Of a stretch of 64,000 nucleotides of DNA, positions 10,938-23,097 are shown piece by piece (the stretch's first letter is position 1; every line of letters starts with the position of its first letter). Under the pieces are notes generated by a model. The model ran no database searches, was not told the DNA's origin, and saw only the letters and a program-made list of their open reading frames with translations. The translations under genes and the position numbers were made by a program. Source of the DNA: Anastatus disparis. Its lineage: Eukaryota; Arthropoda; Insecta; Hymenoptera; Eupelmidae. The stretch is from contig JAFFSR010000344.1 in the NCBI GenBank assembly GCA_017163975.1, positions 124,001-188,000 on the forward strand, written 5' to 3'.

Positions 10938-11189
10938 ATACACTGAAAAAATAGAATCTAGGAGTAATAGGAAAAATCTATTTGATTCTTAGTTTTTTAA
11001 TCAAATAGAAATCTAATTGTACTTAATGCCCATAATCATTCTGCAAAATCGCAGTTATATAGGTTCTAGCAGAAAATATTTTATCTTCAAGAAAAACTCT
11101 ATTAGAATTTAGAGGATATCTATTTATTAATAAAAACTAAAAAGAAATTTTTTCAAAAACAGTACAATAAAATTTTAAGTTAACAAGGG

Positions 11190-11336
11190 AAAAGTTAATC
11201 GGTTGGTCCTTATAAAAACGTAAACAAAATTGGTGCTGTTTATTACATAATTCCGAGTTTACCACAAAATCTACTTGATCAACTATCGGTGATTTTCGTT
11301 GCCTATCTTTTTAATACATCAAAACGTATCAAATTT
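11190..11336 (+). pseudogene. Transposase-like pseudogene, piece 1
   Basis: The frame here reads GPYKNVNKIGAVYYIIPSLP, then NLLDQLSVIFVAYLFNTSKR and IKFG. This resembles the N-terminal part of a multi-copy family of uncharacterised insect proteins that I associate with CACTA/TNP2-like transposons. It continues, after the MITE at 11337-11722, at 11724. A stop lies just upstream of the readable part, and the true start was not found. Confidence 0.5.
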
Positions 11337-11722
11337 GGTGTTAAGAGCAGGGCAGATTCTCTGTACTTGTCTAATTGAATTTTTTATTATTTACTGAAGT
11401 ATTAATCGATGTATCTGCAAATTGAAGGTTAAGCGCAATAGATATTATTATTATAAATATTTATGCACAAGGAATAAAATTCTACCGCTTTGTTTTTGAG
11501 AAAAGTAAGGAACGCAAAAATATTATAAACATGAACTTTTATTTCAGCGTTCTTTACTTTTCTTAAAAACAGACCGGTAGAATTTTTTTTTTTCTTGTGC
11601 ATAAATATTCATAATAATATCTATTGAGCTTAACCTTAAATTTGCATATACATCGATTAATACTTGAGTAAATAATAAAAAATCTCAATTAGACAAGGAC
11701 AGCGAATCCGGCATGCTCTCAA
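11337..11722. mobile_element. MITE, about 385-bp palindrome, inside the transposase pseudogene
   Basis: The ends AGAGCAGGGCAGATTC and (reversed) AGAGCATGCCGGATTC pair, and the arms continue through CTTGTCTAATTG, a TACATCGATTAATACTT block and ATTTATGCACAAG to a centre near 11530. It sits between coding blocks ...KRIKFG and KLFCTLMEDLKDL of the host pseudogene. A target duplication (TTAAG/TCAAG) is only approximate. Confidence 0.65.
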
Positions 11723-11723
11723 G

Positions 11724-12167
11724 AAATTATTTTGTACTTTGATGGAAGATTTAAAGGACTTGGAAAATAACGGTTTAGGTATCGTTAAAATAAATAGTCA
11801 AACATTTAAAGTTTATTTCGTTTTAGCTCTTTTTATTGAAGATAATCTTGAACTGCACAGTGCTTTAGACTTCGTAGAATCCTTCTTATCAAATTACGCA
11901 TGTAGATTTCGTAAAGCTGACAAATCATACGAACAATTTACGTCTGAAATTAAGCCTGCACTTCAGCGAAATCGTGAAAATTACAGCGAAGATATCAAGT
12001 TATGTAATTCAAAATTGACTGGCATTACATCAGAATGTATTTTTAATATTTTAGATGATTATTATGTTACTGATAATATGAGTGCAGATATTTTTAATGG
12101 TGTTCTCAGATATATGAGTAAATCTTCCATACTTTTAAAATTCATGTTACTGCGTCATTACTCGTAA
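11724..12167 (+). pseudogene. Transposase-like pseudogene, piece 2
   Basis: An open stretch of about 147 residues (KLFCTLMEDLKDLENNGLGI onward). It contains VYFVLALFIEDNLELHSALD, ESFLSNYACRFRKADKS and TGITSECIFNILDDYYVTDN, then MSADIFNGVLRYM. The Cys-containing block and the (H)DxxNGV-like block correspond to conserved parts of an uncharacterised insect protein family that travels with DNA transposons; the last resembles the HDLxEG-like box of TNP2-type transposases. It is collinear with pieces at 11190, 13020 and 27993. I recognise the family only loosely and assign no biochemical role beyond probable transposase relative. Confidence 0.5.
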
Positions 12168-13019
12168 ATATGAGATAGCACATCTTTTCAGCAAATGTTT
12201 ACTGATTTATTGAGATATCAGAAAGTAATTTTGCTATAGTTTGGATTATAATTAGACATGTCATTTTATGGCGAATGGGGAAAAGAGGTTTTTTACTTGA
12301 ATTTTAAATGTTACCAGGTCATGTAAAATGATAAATTATCGCTATAAAAAAATGACTATTGTTCTTTTGATCTAAAATTCACACTAAAGCTGTATCTATG
12401 TACATACTTTTGAGAAATCAAGATCATGGACGTGTACCTGTTAACAAAAGTACTTTTTGAATAGTTATTAAAATGTTACCAAAAATTTATATAATTTACT
12501 TTTTTCTGGAAAATATGATCCTGTAAAAAAGACTATTCAGCGATGACGTTTTAAACTATATCGAAAGGTAATATTGAGAAGCACAAACCGAAATTTCTTT
12601 ATTAGGAACGTGTGCCTAGTGTAGATAAAGTTCTGTGTTACTATGAAATCATAATTAAAAAACGTAATTCACCTTTGAAAATATATTTTTATCTTCTAAT
12701 ATAAAACCCTGAGCTTTTATGCACCTTTTCTCCGTTGTGAACTTTGTAATTTACTATTTTATAGTACTCAATGGAATTTTCAAGTTGGTTTTGAAGTATA
12801 ATTTTAAGTATTCTGAAAATCATTGAATTTTTTCCGGCTATTAAATTTTCCGGATTTACATTAATTACCTAGTTTTCTAGATGTACCTTAAAAAGACTAC
12901 CCTCTAAAGTGAGTAACACAGTTTTTTTCTTTCATTATAATACTTCAAAATTCAGAAAAAATTTATTTTATACGTGTGTCTGTAATTTTTTTTTTTCTAA
13001 TTTATCGTAGGTGAAATTT
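12168..13019. other. Non-coding gap in the transposase pseudogene, possible intron
   Basis: An 850-bp AT-rich gap without coding content. It begins at ATTACTCGTAAATATGAG, a plausible GT donor. It ends with a pyrimidine run and TCTAATTTATCGTAG, a plausible acceptor, before coding text resumes. An old insertion is the alternative. Confidence 0.35.
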
Positions 13020-13366
13020 TAACACTATGAAGGATTTACTCATGTCTTTATTATTTAAAAATATAATAGAAGTAACAGGTATTACATTAGAAACAATGAA
13101 TTCTAGAATTATCAATTTTAATTACGGTACGCATGAAAATGACAGACCTCGTCCAATATCAGAGACTCATTTAATTTACTATAGTGTAAATATATAAGCT
13201 TCAAAAATATTAATAGGTGATCTTATACCAGAAGATACAGAAAGCTCGAAATGGTTTTTAATAACGAGAGAAATTATAGATATAATTTTCTCGAAACAAA
13301 TTCAAATTGAGCTGCTACCGTATTTAAAATTATTATTTATTATTATTGATGAAATTATTGATAAAA
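13020..13366 (+). pseudogene. Transposase-like pseudogene, piece 3
   Basis: The text runs MKDLLMSLLFKNIIEVTGI, then TMNSRIINFNYGTHENDRPR, a stop after YYSVNI, then KILIGDLIPEDTESSKWFL, ITREIIDIIFSKQ and LLPYLKLLFIIIDEIIDKI. The FxYGxHExxRP and GDLIPEDxxxW blocks are the conserved middle of the family named for piece 2. LINE 2 begins immediately after. Confidence 0.5.
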
Positions 13367-13690
13367 TCATTCGCCTCTAGGTATCACAGGGAAGCATACG
13401 TGCTTTTGTATCGCTCCGTTTTATAAGTGCTTTTTTATCGAAAATTCACGCATAATTAAAAAAATAATGTATCTAAAATGTTTTAATGGGCGTTATGAAC
13501 GATATTTGTTGTTATTTGGTATCTCGTTTATGGTGATTGCTATAAATTGGGCTGGTTGTCTTCGGGCCATTGTTCATGCTGTTAGTGCATCTCAACACGT
13601 GGCACAGGAGTCTCACCGGGTTTATGTTACCGGTGCCTATTTATTAATTACCGCTACTGGTTATTTAGTAATAATACCGTATCAAATTCA

Positions 13691-13965
13691 GGAATCAAGA
13701 TTTAGTGCATGTGGAAGGAATTTGTGAATTATTTATACGTATACTCGTGGCCAGGCGCGACGTGTTTAACCTACATAACCTATACGGCTATTGGTCTATT
13801 GAGCCTTATTGTATATCTATACTGGTTAATTGTTGAAAATACCGTACTTAATTCAGCAATCAAGATTTGTTGCACGGTAAAGAAACTTGTGTATTATTTA
13901 TACGTATATTAGTGTCCATTCACGGCATGGTTAACCTACATAACCTATACGGCTATTGGTTTTTG
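13691..13965 (+). repeat. Tandem repeat in the LINE 2 5' UTR, period about 165 bp
   Basis: ATCAAGATTT, TTATTTATACGTATA and ACCTACATAACCTATACGGC each occur twice at an offset of about 165 bp. Reiterated 5' UTR monomers are known in some LINEs, where they carry promoter activity; here that is inference. Confidence 0.6.
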
Positions 13966-14160
13966 GCTTACGACTGGGAAAGGATATTATTTTACCATCA
14001 TCTAAGGAAGGACAGTCATTCTTAGTATTTTATTTTGTAATATTTCAACCATAGAATTTTGGCGAGCATTGTCTAAGGTTTTTAGTGGTTTACATTAGCA
14101 ATGAATTTGTGTTAAACGCTATATCAGGTCAGTGATTTATTGCTTGTTCTGTTTTATGAT

Positions 14161-14777
14161 ATGCCTCCTTCAAATAAAAACCATAAAGCTGGTGGTTCTG
14201 GTGGTTTGTCTGATCCAGCGGGACACGACAATAGACAAAATAGCTCTAACTCTAACGTAAAATGTTTTTCATGTCCAGGTAAAGGTGTCATTGGTTTGGA
14301 AAAAGCTGTAACGTGCACAGCTTGTGGAGCTTCTTACTATCAATCTTGTGCTAAGAGAGCTGGTCTTCAGAGGGATGGCTCCTTTTCTAAGTGCTGTGGA
14401 AGGAATTATAAAGATAGCAACCTAGGTGGTTGTTTTAACTCGCAGTTGGCAGTCAACGAGAGCAATCTCGATGAAGCAGCTAATAAATTGGATGCTACTT
14501 TGCAACCGTTATGGATCTTAATATGTTATAAATTTGATGTTCTTGATGGTAGAATAGACGCAATGAATGCAAACACAACTGAAAGGATTGAAGCCATTAA
14601 ATTAAGAATAGACAAACTTGAATCTTCCATGGACTCTTGTTTTGATAACTTTTACGCTGAACTTAACAACAGAAGGTACAGAGAGTCTAACTTCATATTG
14701 TTTAACTTTCCAGATTCGCCTAATGCTACTGAAACTGACTTTGCTGATGTTAAGGATTGCTTGGACAGCTACGACCG
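14161..14777 (+). pseudogene. LINE 2 ORF1, N-terminal part (zinc finger plus coiled coil)
   Basis: I choose the ATG at 14161 (MPPSNKNHKAGG). Residues about 35-85 hold a Cys-rich PHD-like finger: KCFSC, then VTCTACGASYYQSC, then SKCC. A long heptad-like region follows (DVLDGRIDAMNANTTERIEA, about 135-180), predicted to be a coiled coil. The NFILFNFPDSPNATETDFAD block is the start of the RNA-binding part common to CR1/Jockey-type ORF1 proteins. The frame is cut at CLDSYDRP by the giant foldback (14778) and resumes at 24608. The protein would form LINE RNPs. Confidence 0.7.
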
Positions 14778-15651
14778 TCCTGAAAATGATCGCGGAATTT
14801 ATGATGCAATATTTTGCGTCACTTTTCGCGTCACTTTTTATATCACTTTTCGTGTCACTTTATCGAGCCAAAAGTGACGCAACTTTTCCAAAAATATAAT
14901 ATTAAATAAATTATAAATATTTATTTTTAATTTTATTTTACATAATTTAAAAGATGTTAAAATACAGAATTAAAAATATTTAGAGCATGATTTAATTGTC
15001 CACGTTTAAAGAATAGATTTAATAAAACTATAATTAATAAAACTATAATTTTTTTTTGGCTGAACATATTGAGTTGCATAAGGGCTTAAACTCTTCATAA
15101 AGGCACAAATTTTCATATTTCGTTGAGAGCAAATGAGAAAATTGAATTGCAATATTTTCTATAACCCTTCAAAAAAGAGGGTGTTTTTTTTATAAATAAA
15201 TGAAGCTGGGGCTTTATTTATAACTTTTATGAATTTGCTATTTGAATATCCTTATAGCTGTGTTCGAAACGAAAATTAAAAAAAAAAAAAGAACTCTCAA
15301 AGGCCAATAGGTGCCGAGATAAGATTTACTTTTTTTCAATCACAACCACTTTGTTTATAAGAATTAAGAAACGAATCAAGCGTCATTTTTTAGTTGAAGA
15401 CTTATATTTTAAAAATCTATAATGAGATTTTTAAAAATGCGACTCTTTATTATTAAAACTAAAATAATAATAATATACAAATAATAAGGTCAAAGTCGGA
15501 GTCTTGGTGAAAATGCTTATCTTTGCGCGTGAGAAAAGTTAACAAAGGACCCCGTTCCAATAAAATTCGTAAAAATTAATCGTATCTCCGTAAATAATGG
15601 ACCGATTTTAATGTTTTTTTTTTTAAACTGGGGTGATAAATTATTAATATT

Positions 15652-17022
15652 GGTGCAAATAGTTTTTCAAAATAAGGTGTATTTAAGTTAAAACAACTGT
15701 ACCTAATACAGACACCTTTAACGTAAATGATTGTTGTGGCTAACTAAATCAATATTTTTAGACGTGTAATGTCTCATTTTAAAGCTAAAAGAAAGAACTT
15801 TAAAATGAGATATCATGAATTTTATTACAATGAAATGCGCACGGATTTATGTAAATGTTGTAAATGAACTTACCTTATTATTCCTCGTAATAATTATTAT
15901 ATTTTGAACCTGGAGACAAGTTTAATTAAAATTTTTATTGTTTTTATATTTAACCAATTATTATAACTAACTTTTAGATTCAATGAATAAAAAAATAATT
16001 ATTAATAATTGTAAAAATTTTTATAGTAATAATAAAAATTGTTATCTCGTTTTTTTTTTCTTTTCTTTGTTTTTTATGCAAAGAAATTTTTTCATCATTA
16101 AATATATTTTTATTTTCTTTCTAAAAGTAAACTACTATGATTTTGATGTGAGGAACATTTTAAAAATAACACAGAATAAATCGATAAACGAAGGGTAATC
16201 AGAAAATTTATATTTGTATTTAAATAAAAATTTAATTTCAGCAACAGCTTCTCATATATTATGTAGATTAAAGTTATTATTTTTAGCAATTGTAATAAAG
16301 AGAGTTGCTCTAATGTCGAGGCAATCGAAATTAAAAATAACGCATGCAAAGAAACGAAAATTAACATTTTTTTATACTTCTATCAATTTTATCCTTTTAT
16401 TTCATAATTGTTTCGATATGTATTACTATTTTATAAATAAATAAAAAATAAAAATAGTTCCAATTAAAAAGCATTTTTCATATTAATTTTTCTATTATAT
16501 TTAAAAAATATTCCTTACATGAAAATCGTAGTAGTTTTATTTTAGAAAGAAAATAAAAACATTTATTGATAAAAAAATTTTTTGCATAAAAAACAAAGAA
16601 AAGTGTAAAAAGAAAACGAGATAGCAATTTTTATTATTACTATTAAAATTTTTGCAATTATTAATAATTATTTCTTTATTTATTAAATCTAAGAATGAAT
16701 TATAATAATTAGTTAAAATATAGAAACAATAAAAATTTTAATTGAACTTTTCTTCGGGTTCCAAATGTAATAATTACGAGGAATAATAAGGTAAGTTCAT
16801 TTACAACATTTACGTAAATCCACGCGCATTTTGTAAATATTAATCATAATGAAACTCATAATATCCCATTTTAAAGTTCTTTCTTTTAGCTTTAAAATGA
16901 GACATTACACGTCTGAAAATATTGATTTAGTGAGCCACAACAATCATTTGCGTTTAAGGTGTCCGTATAAGGTACAGTTGTTTTAACTTAAATACACCTT
17001 ATTTTGAAAAACTATTTGCACC
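15652..17022. mobile_element. 1.37-kb palindromic element with AATATT duplication
   Basis: GGTGCAAATAG...CTATTTGCACC termini are flanked by AATATT (15646-15651 and 17023-17028). The opposite foldback arm (near 23738-23745) shows an uninterrupted CAATATTACGTC site, so the insert is defined by comparison. The arms (about 530-680 bp each) share GACGTGTAATGTCTC, ACTTTAAAATGAGA, AACTTACCTTATTATTCCTC and a T-rich block. No coding capacity is seen; the short open stretches inside are AT-rich chance frames. Confidence 0.75.
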
Positions 17023-17029
17023 AATATTG

Positions 17030-20000
17030 ATACGTCTATTACGCTGGCAAAGCCACTAGACAACGCCACTACCTAACCAATACCATATTTTGTTGCTCAT
17101 TTGTTGCTAATTTGTTACGCAAAAATCAATTTTGTTGCTCTAGCCGTTCCCAAGAAAAACGGGCCGTGCTAGCGTAAGTCTTACGCTAGCAAGGCCACTG
17201 CTGTAACTCTTATTCTAATTAAGATATTTTAACTATTCGAACAGCATAATTTGTTGCTAAAAGATGATATTTTCCAAAATTCGAAAACAATAGTATTTGA
17301 CCCTAATACCGACATCAGGCCCAGTTAAATTTCAAGAAATCAGTTATTCTTCAGGGTATGACTAAAACTAAAGAGTAATAATTTGTTGCTAATTTGTTGC
17401 TGATGATTCCACCTTGAAATAATTTTTTTGCTCCAGCCGTTCCCGAGAAACACGGGCCGTGCTAGCGTAAGTCTTACGCTAGCAAGGCCACTGCTGTAAC
17501 TCTGGTTCTAATTAAGATATTTTAAAGATTCAAACGGCATAATTTGTTGCTGAAAGATGATGTTTTCCAAAATTCGAAAACAATAGAATTTAACCCTAAT
17601 ACCGACATCAGGCCCAGTTGAATTTCAAGAAATCAGTTATTTTTCAGAGTATGACTAAAACTGATGAGTAAAAATTTGTTGCTAATTTGTTGCTGATAAT
17701 TCCACCTTAAAACAATTTTTTTGCTGCAGCCGTTCCCGAGAAACACGGACCCTGTTAGCGTAAGTCTTACGCTAGCAAGGCCACTGCTGTAACTCTGGTT
17801 CTAATTAAGATATTTTAAAGATTCGAACGGCATAATTTATTGCTAATTTAATGCTAATAGATGATATTTTCCAGAATTCGAAAACAATAGTATTTGACCC
17901 TGATATCGACATCAGGCCTAGTTGAATTTCAAGAAATCAGTTATTTTTCAGAGTATGACTAAAACTGATGAGTAATAATTTGTTGCTGAAAGATGATGTT
18001 TTCCAAAATTGGAACACAATAGTATTTGACCCTAATACCGACATCAGGCCCAGTTGAATTTTGAGAAATCAGTTATTTTTCAGGGTATGACTAAAACTAA
18101 AGAGTAATGATTTGTTGCTAATTTGTTGCTGATGATTCCACCTTGAAACAATTTTCTTGCTCCAGCCGTTCGCAAGCAACACGGGCCGTGCTGGCGTAAG
18201 TCTTACGCTAGCAAGGCCACTGCTGTAACTCTGGTTCTAATTAAGATATTTTAAAGATTCAAACGGCATAATTTGTTGCTAATTTGTTGCTGAAAGATGA
18301 TATTTTCTAAAATTCGAATACAATAGTATTTGACCCTAATACCGACATCAGGCCCAGTTGAGTTTCAAGAAATCAGTTATATTTCAGGGTATGACTAAAA
18401 CTAAAGAGTAATAATTTGTTGCTAATTTGTTGCTGATGATTCCACCTTGAAACAATTTTCTTGCTCCAGCCGTTCGCAAGCAACACGGGCCGTGCTGGCG
18501 TAAGTCTTACGCTAGCAAGGCCACTGCTGTAACTCTGGTTCTAATTAAGATATTTTAAAGATTCGAACGGCATAATTTGTTGCTAATTTGTTGCTGAAAG
18601 ACGATATTTTCCAAAATTCGAAAACAATAGTATTTGACCCGAATACCGACATCACGCCCAGTTGAATTTTAAGAAATCAGTTATTTTTCAGGGTATGACT
18701 ATAACTAAAAAGTAATAATTTGTTGCTAATTTGTTGCTGAAAGATGATGTTTTCCAAAATCCGAACACAATAGTATTTGACCCTAATACCAACATCAGGC
18801 CCAGTTGAATTTTAAGAAATCAGTTATTTTTCAGAGTATGACTAAAACTGATGAGTAATAATTTGTTGCTAATTTGTTGCTGATAATTCCACCTTGAAAC
18901 AATTTCTTTGCTCCGGCCGTTCCCGAGAAACACGGGCCGTGCTGGCGTAAGTCTTACGCTAGCAAGGCCACTGCTGTAACTCTGGTTCTAATTAAGATAT
19001 TTTAAAGATTCAAACGGCATAATTTGTTGCTAATTTGTTGCTGAAAGATGATATTTTCTAAAATTCGAATACAATAGTATTTGACCCTAATACCGACATC
19101 AGGCCCAGTTCAGTTTCAAGAAATCAGTTATTTTTCAGGGTATGACTAAAACTAAAGAGTAATAATTTGTTGCTAATTTGTTGCTGATGATTCCACCTTG
19201 AAACAATTTTCTTGCTCCAGCCGTTCGCAAGCAACACGGGCCGTGCTGGCGTAAGTCTTACGCTAGCAAGGCCACTGCTGTAACTCTGGTTCTAATTAAG
19301 ATATTTTAAAGATTCGAACGGCATAATTTGTTGCTAATTTGTTGCTGAAAGACGATATTTTCCAAAATTCGAAAACAATAGTATTTGACCCAAATACCGA
19401 CATCAGGCCCAGTTGAATTTTGAGAAATCAGTTATTTTTCAGGGTATGACTAAAACTAAAGAGTAATAATTTGTTGCTAATTTGTTGCTGATGATTCCAC
19501 CTTGAAACAATTTTTTTGCTCCAGCCGTTCCCGAGAAACACAAGCCGTGCTAGCGTAAGTCTTACGCTAGAAAGGCCACTGCTGTAACTCTTGTTCTAAT
19601 TAAGATATTTTAACTATTCAAACAGCTTAATTTGCTGCTGATTTGTTGCTAAAAGATGATATTTTTCAAAATTCGAAAACAATAGAATTTGATCCTAATA
19701 CCGACATCAGGCCCAGTTGAATTTTAAGAAATCAGTTATTTTTTAGAGTATGACTGAAACTGATGAGTAATAATTTGTTGCTAATTTGTTGCTGAAAGAC
19801 GATATTTTCCAAAATTCGAAAACAATAGTATTTGACCCGAATACCGACATCAGGCCCAGTTGAATTTTAAGAAATCAGTTATTTTTCAGGGTATGACTAT
19901 AACTAAAAAGTAATAATTTGTTGCTGATTTGTTGCTGAAAGATGATGTTTTCCAAAATCCGAACACAATAGTATTTGACCCTAATACCAACATCAGGCCC

Positions 20001-20520
20001 AGTTGAATTTTAAGAAATCAGTTATTTTTCAGAGTATGACTAAAACTGATGAGTGATAATTTGTTGCTAATTTGTTGCTGATAATTCCACCTTGAAAAAA
20101 TTTCTTTGCTCCGGCCGTTCCCGAGAAACACGGGCCGTGCTGGCGTAAGTCTTACGCTAGCAAGGCCACTGCTGTAACTCTGATTCTAATTAAGATATTT
20201 TAAAGATTCAAACGGCATAATTTGTTGCTAATTTGTTGCTGAAAGATGATATTTTCTAAAATTCGAATACAATAGTATTTGACCCTAATACCGACATCAG
20301 GCCCAGTTGAGTTTCAAGAAATCAGTTATTTTTCAGGGTATGACTAAAACTAATTAGTAATTATTTGTTGCTAATTTGTTGCTGAAAGATGATGTTTTCC
20401 AAAATTCGAAAACAATAGTATTTGACCCTAATACCGACATCAGGCCCAGTTGAATTTCAAGAAATCAGTTATTTTTCAGGGTATGACTAAAACTAATTAG
20501 TAATTTCAATTAATTACTAA
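17030..20520 (+). repeat. Tandem array, about 295-305 bp units with about 145 bp half-units
   Basis: Nine copies of a CGTAAGTCTTACG palindrome lie near 17173, 17466, 17759, 18195, 18499, 18945, 19250, 19554 and 20144. The spacing is 293-305 bp, with longer gaps of about 440 and 590 where extra half-units sit. Each unit holds TTGTTGCTAATTTGTTGCTG, GACATCAGGCCCAGTTGAAT, AAGAAATCAGTTATTTTTCA, CCGTTCCCGAGAAACACGGG and GCCACTGCTGTAACTC. The array has no ORF. It forms the inner part of the left foldback arm. Confidence 0.9.
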
Positions 20521-20526
20521 TTAGTA

Positions 20527-21958
20527 TTTCTGCCGCCCAGCATTTGCTGCACGATATAATACATCTCGGCAGCAACGGAATGAGAGTATAAAAATGACAT
20601 ATTACGTTAATAAAGCTTTTCAAGTCTAACTTTTCATAAATTTTGGATTTTAAAAGTTTTTAGATACGTTCTTTTATGTTTAAAAGTCGTAAGATATAAA
20701 TAACATATTAACGAATTTTTAGATGCATAGCATTCATTTCATTATAATGTGTTTGACAGGTTATGACTAAATAAGTTCTTTTGTAAAAACAAAAAAAAAA
20801 CATATTTAAATAAAATTTTTTTGTCCAAACCTTGGGCGAAATTTATATATAGATTTGTTTTAATTGTAACTATAGATTTTTACATTTTTATTATGTATTC
20901 TATTAGTACAAAATAATTATATTATATAGATTTGATTCGAATTCATAATTGTAATTCAAATAGTAATGGATTTAAGTAAGAATTGCTGAGTTTATAATAC
21001 GAGCTTACATCTCCACCAATGGTTACGGTCAGGTCAAGTTCTGTTTCTTCGCAACGTTTTCTTCGCGAGAGATTTTTTCTCTTGAAGCGTGGGAGGTGCG
21101 AACAGGGGGCGTATGAGTTGTTTTAGCTATACAAACATATAAATATATATATATATATAAATATATATATATGTCGTATCAGGTATTCGGCGTTGTATGT
21201 GCAAAGCTAGTTAAATGGGTATTGAGGTTACATACATTTCAATTCGTAGCACAACTATATTCAGTTTGCTATACTTCACATTAAAAAATATAGATAATTC
21301 CATACCTCACATAGTGACGTATGGAGTCATCTATACGTCACACTACAAGGTAGTAATTAGCTCTGAAGCGATCGTCGAAGTTGTAAAATTGGTTAGTTTA
21401 ATCGGCGTGTTTTGTTTTTTCTTTTCACATTTTGTTCTTTGAAAAATTGATTAATCATACAAAAAAATTAGTGCAAATAATGAAAATAAATTAGTACAAA
21501 TAACAACAAAATTATTATTATAGTGAAAGTGAGACAGTGAAAAGAAAAACATTAATTATAAAATGTGCGTGATATGCGTGGTCAGCTTGTCAAATTTGTG
21601 ACACATCAATGACGGTTCCGCAGACGATCCGCGTCTACACTGTTACCATAAGTTTATTCAAATTCAAATCAAAAGAAAGAAGGATAGCGAATTTGCACAT
21701 TTATAATTTGATAGTCCCTCATACCTGCTACAACGACATAAAATCATCTACGCCATTTGGGAAAAAGAAGGATGAATACGGGGCGAATTTGTTGCTCGAA
21801 CCGCAGTCAATCTCGGGCGCGCTATGCGAGACCCTCTTTTTTCTAACTCTAACTCTTTCTCTTATAAATAAAAGAACTAGTTCATCTGCTATTCATTCCT
21901 GCCGCTGCCAGCCAGTAGTACCCCTCTCGCTCGTGCAGCAAATACTGGGCGGCAGAAA
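20527..21958. mobile_element. 1.43-kb element with TTTCTGCCGCCCAG termini, TA-flanked
   Basis: TTTCTGCCGCCCAG(C/T)ATTT followed by GCTGCACGA at 20527 and inverted at 21958 gives a roughly 28-bp strong TIR. Weaker similarity (CGGCAGCAACGGAATGA) extends to about 60 bp. TA is on both flanks. The interior holds a (TA) run near 21147-21172, GC-richer text (21005-21110) and short ORFs with no recognisable domain. It lies between the left array and the centre of the giant foldback. Superfamily unknown. Confidence 0.65.
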
Positions 21959-22044
21959 TAAACTAAACTTGATTCAAATACTATTGTTTTCGAATTTCGG
22001 AAAATGTTATTTTTCATCAACAAATTATGCCGTTCGAATCGTTA

Positions 22045-22180
22045 ATAGTACATTACGATACACGTGCTCTAAGTGGTCTTTTTTAACACGGCGCGCAGTT
22101 GGCACCCGAGCGCAGCGAGGGTGCTAAGCACGTCATGTGAGAGGACCACTTCGAGTATACGAATCGTATATTATTTTATA
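22045..22180 (+). repeat. ATAGTACATT-family short element, copy 2
   Basis: It starts ATAGTACATTACGATACACG and is CpG-rich in the middle (GGCGCGCAGTTGG, CACCCGAGCGCAGCGAGGGTG), with inverted CTAAGTGGTC/GACCACTT and CACGTGCT/AGCACGTG pairs. No ORF. Confidence 0.5.
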
Positions 22181-22949
22181 GCACGTGTGAAATAAATCCA
22201 CCAAACGTAATCTATACTATAGAAAATAAATTTCAACGAAATCTATACGCTCCACGAATGACAATTCGTAAATAAAAACGAACGCTATATATCAACAAAA
22301 CTATGCACTCTACGAATGATAATTCGAAAAAAATGAAAACTATATACATTATCAAAACTAAACCCTTCACAAACAAATAAGAAAAGTAAAAACGATTTCA
22401 AAAGCATTTTTAGAGTGTGAAATTATATTGATAATTATTAATATCACTGATATTTTATTAATAATTAAATACAATATGCTAACAAAATCTTGCCGATTAT
22501 TCAGATTCATGTATACATAAGTCAGACAAAGCGAAGCATCTAGTTCATTTTTCATATATGCATCTCTCTCTTTCTCATCGTTAGGCTGTATACACTGTAC
22601 ACGCATACGCGCTCACAGAGGTTTCATATATTTCGACAACTCACGGCACAATAAGAATTTATAAACTATAGTTTTCGTTTTCTTGATGCTTTTAATTCTT
22701 TATCGAGGTATTTATATTTTTTGGTTGATTGTCTACGTGTTATTATAGGTGAAAAGATATTTCTACGTATTATTAATAAACGTACAAAGAGTGATTGTGA
22801 TGCGTGATTTCGATATGATTACTTTTTCGAACAGTATAATAAAGTGTGAAATATATTACAGTAGTACTTTTTTACACAGTTCGAAAAAGTTGTACTTAGC
22901 TCCCGCTAAATAGTGTAAAAAACGCGGATTCAGCTCACGCAGTGCTATA
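22181..22949. other. Central unique region of the giant foldback
   Basis: AT-rich sequence between the two repeat-bearing arms. It has two similar TACGAATGA.AATTCG blocks at 22253 and 22312, and no ORF longer than 80 codons. No transposase domain was recognised. Confidence 0.4.
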
Positions 22950-23045
22950 ATAGTACATTATTAACCTAGGGTGAAAAGGCTGGATTTACGTAACGAGTTT
23001 CGTAAAACAGCCTTTACACCAGAGGTTAATAATGATTTTTTTCGC
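22950..23045 (+). repeat. ATAGTACATT-family hairpin, copy 3
   Basis: ATAGTACATTATTAACCT begins the segment. ATTATTAACCT, GGTG and AAAGGCTG pair with inverted copies ending AGGTTAATAAT at about 23033. The loop has ACGTAACGAGTTTCGTAAAA, which is shared with the copy at 41735-41868. Confidence 0.55.
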
Positions 23046-23097
23046 ATGAGAGCCGAAAATGAGAAAAGAAGTTGCGATTTTGAGGTTAGAATGCGGA

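Noticed and set aside
13467..13912. Two ORFs before LINE 2 ORF1
   Set aside because: They fall in the repeated 5' UTR of the LINE; no homology to LINE proteins.
15983..16444. Short ORFs in the palindromic insert
   Set aside because: Lys/Asn/Phe/Ile-rich chance frames in AT-rich foldback arms.
17030..20520. Regular repeats suggesting a CRISPR array
   Set aside because: Units are about 300 bp and nearly identical throughout, with no variable spacers, in a eukaryotic TE; it is a minisatellite.
21609..22127. 172-codon ORF inside the giant foldback
   Set aside because: It runs across the boundary of the TIR element at 21958 and into a repeat, and has no recognisable domain.
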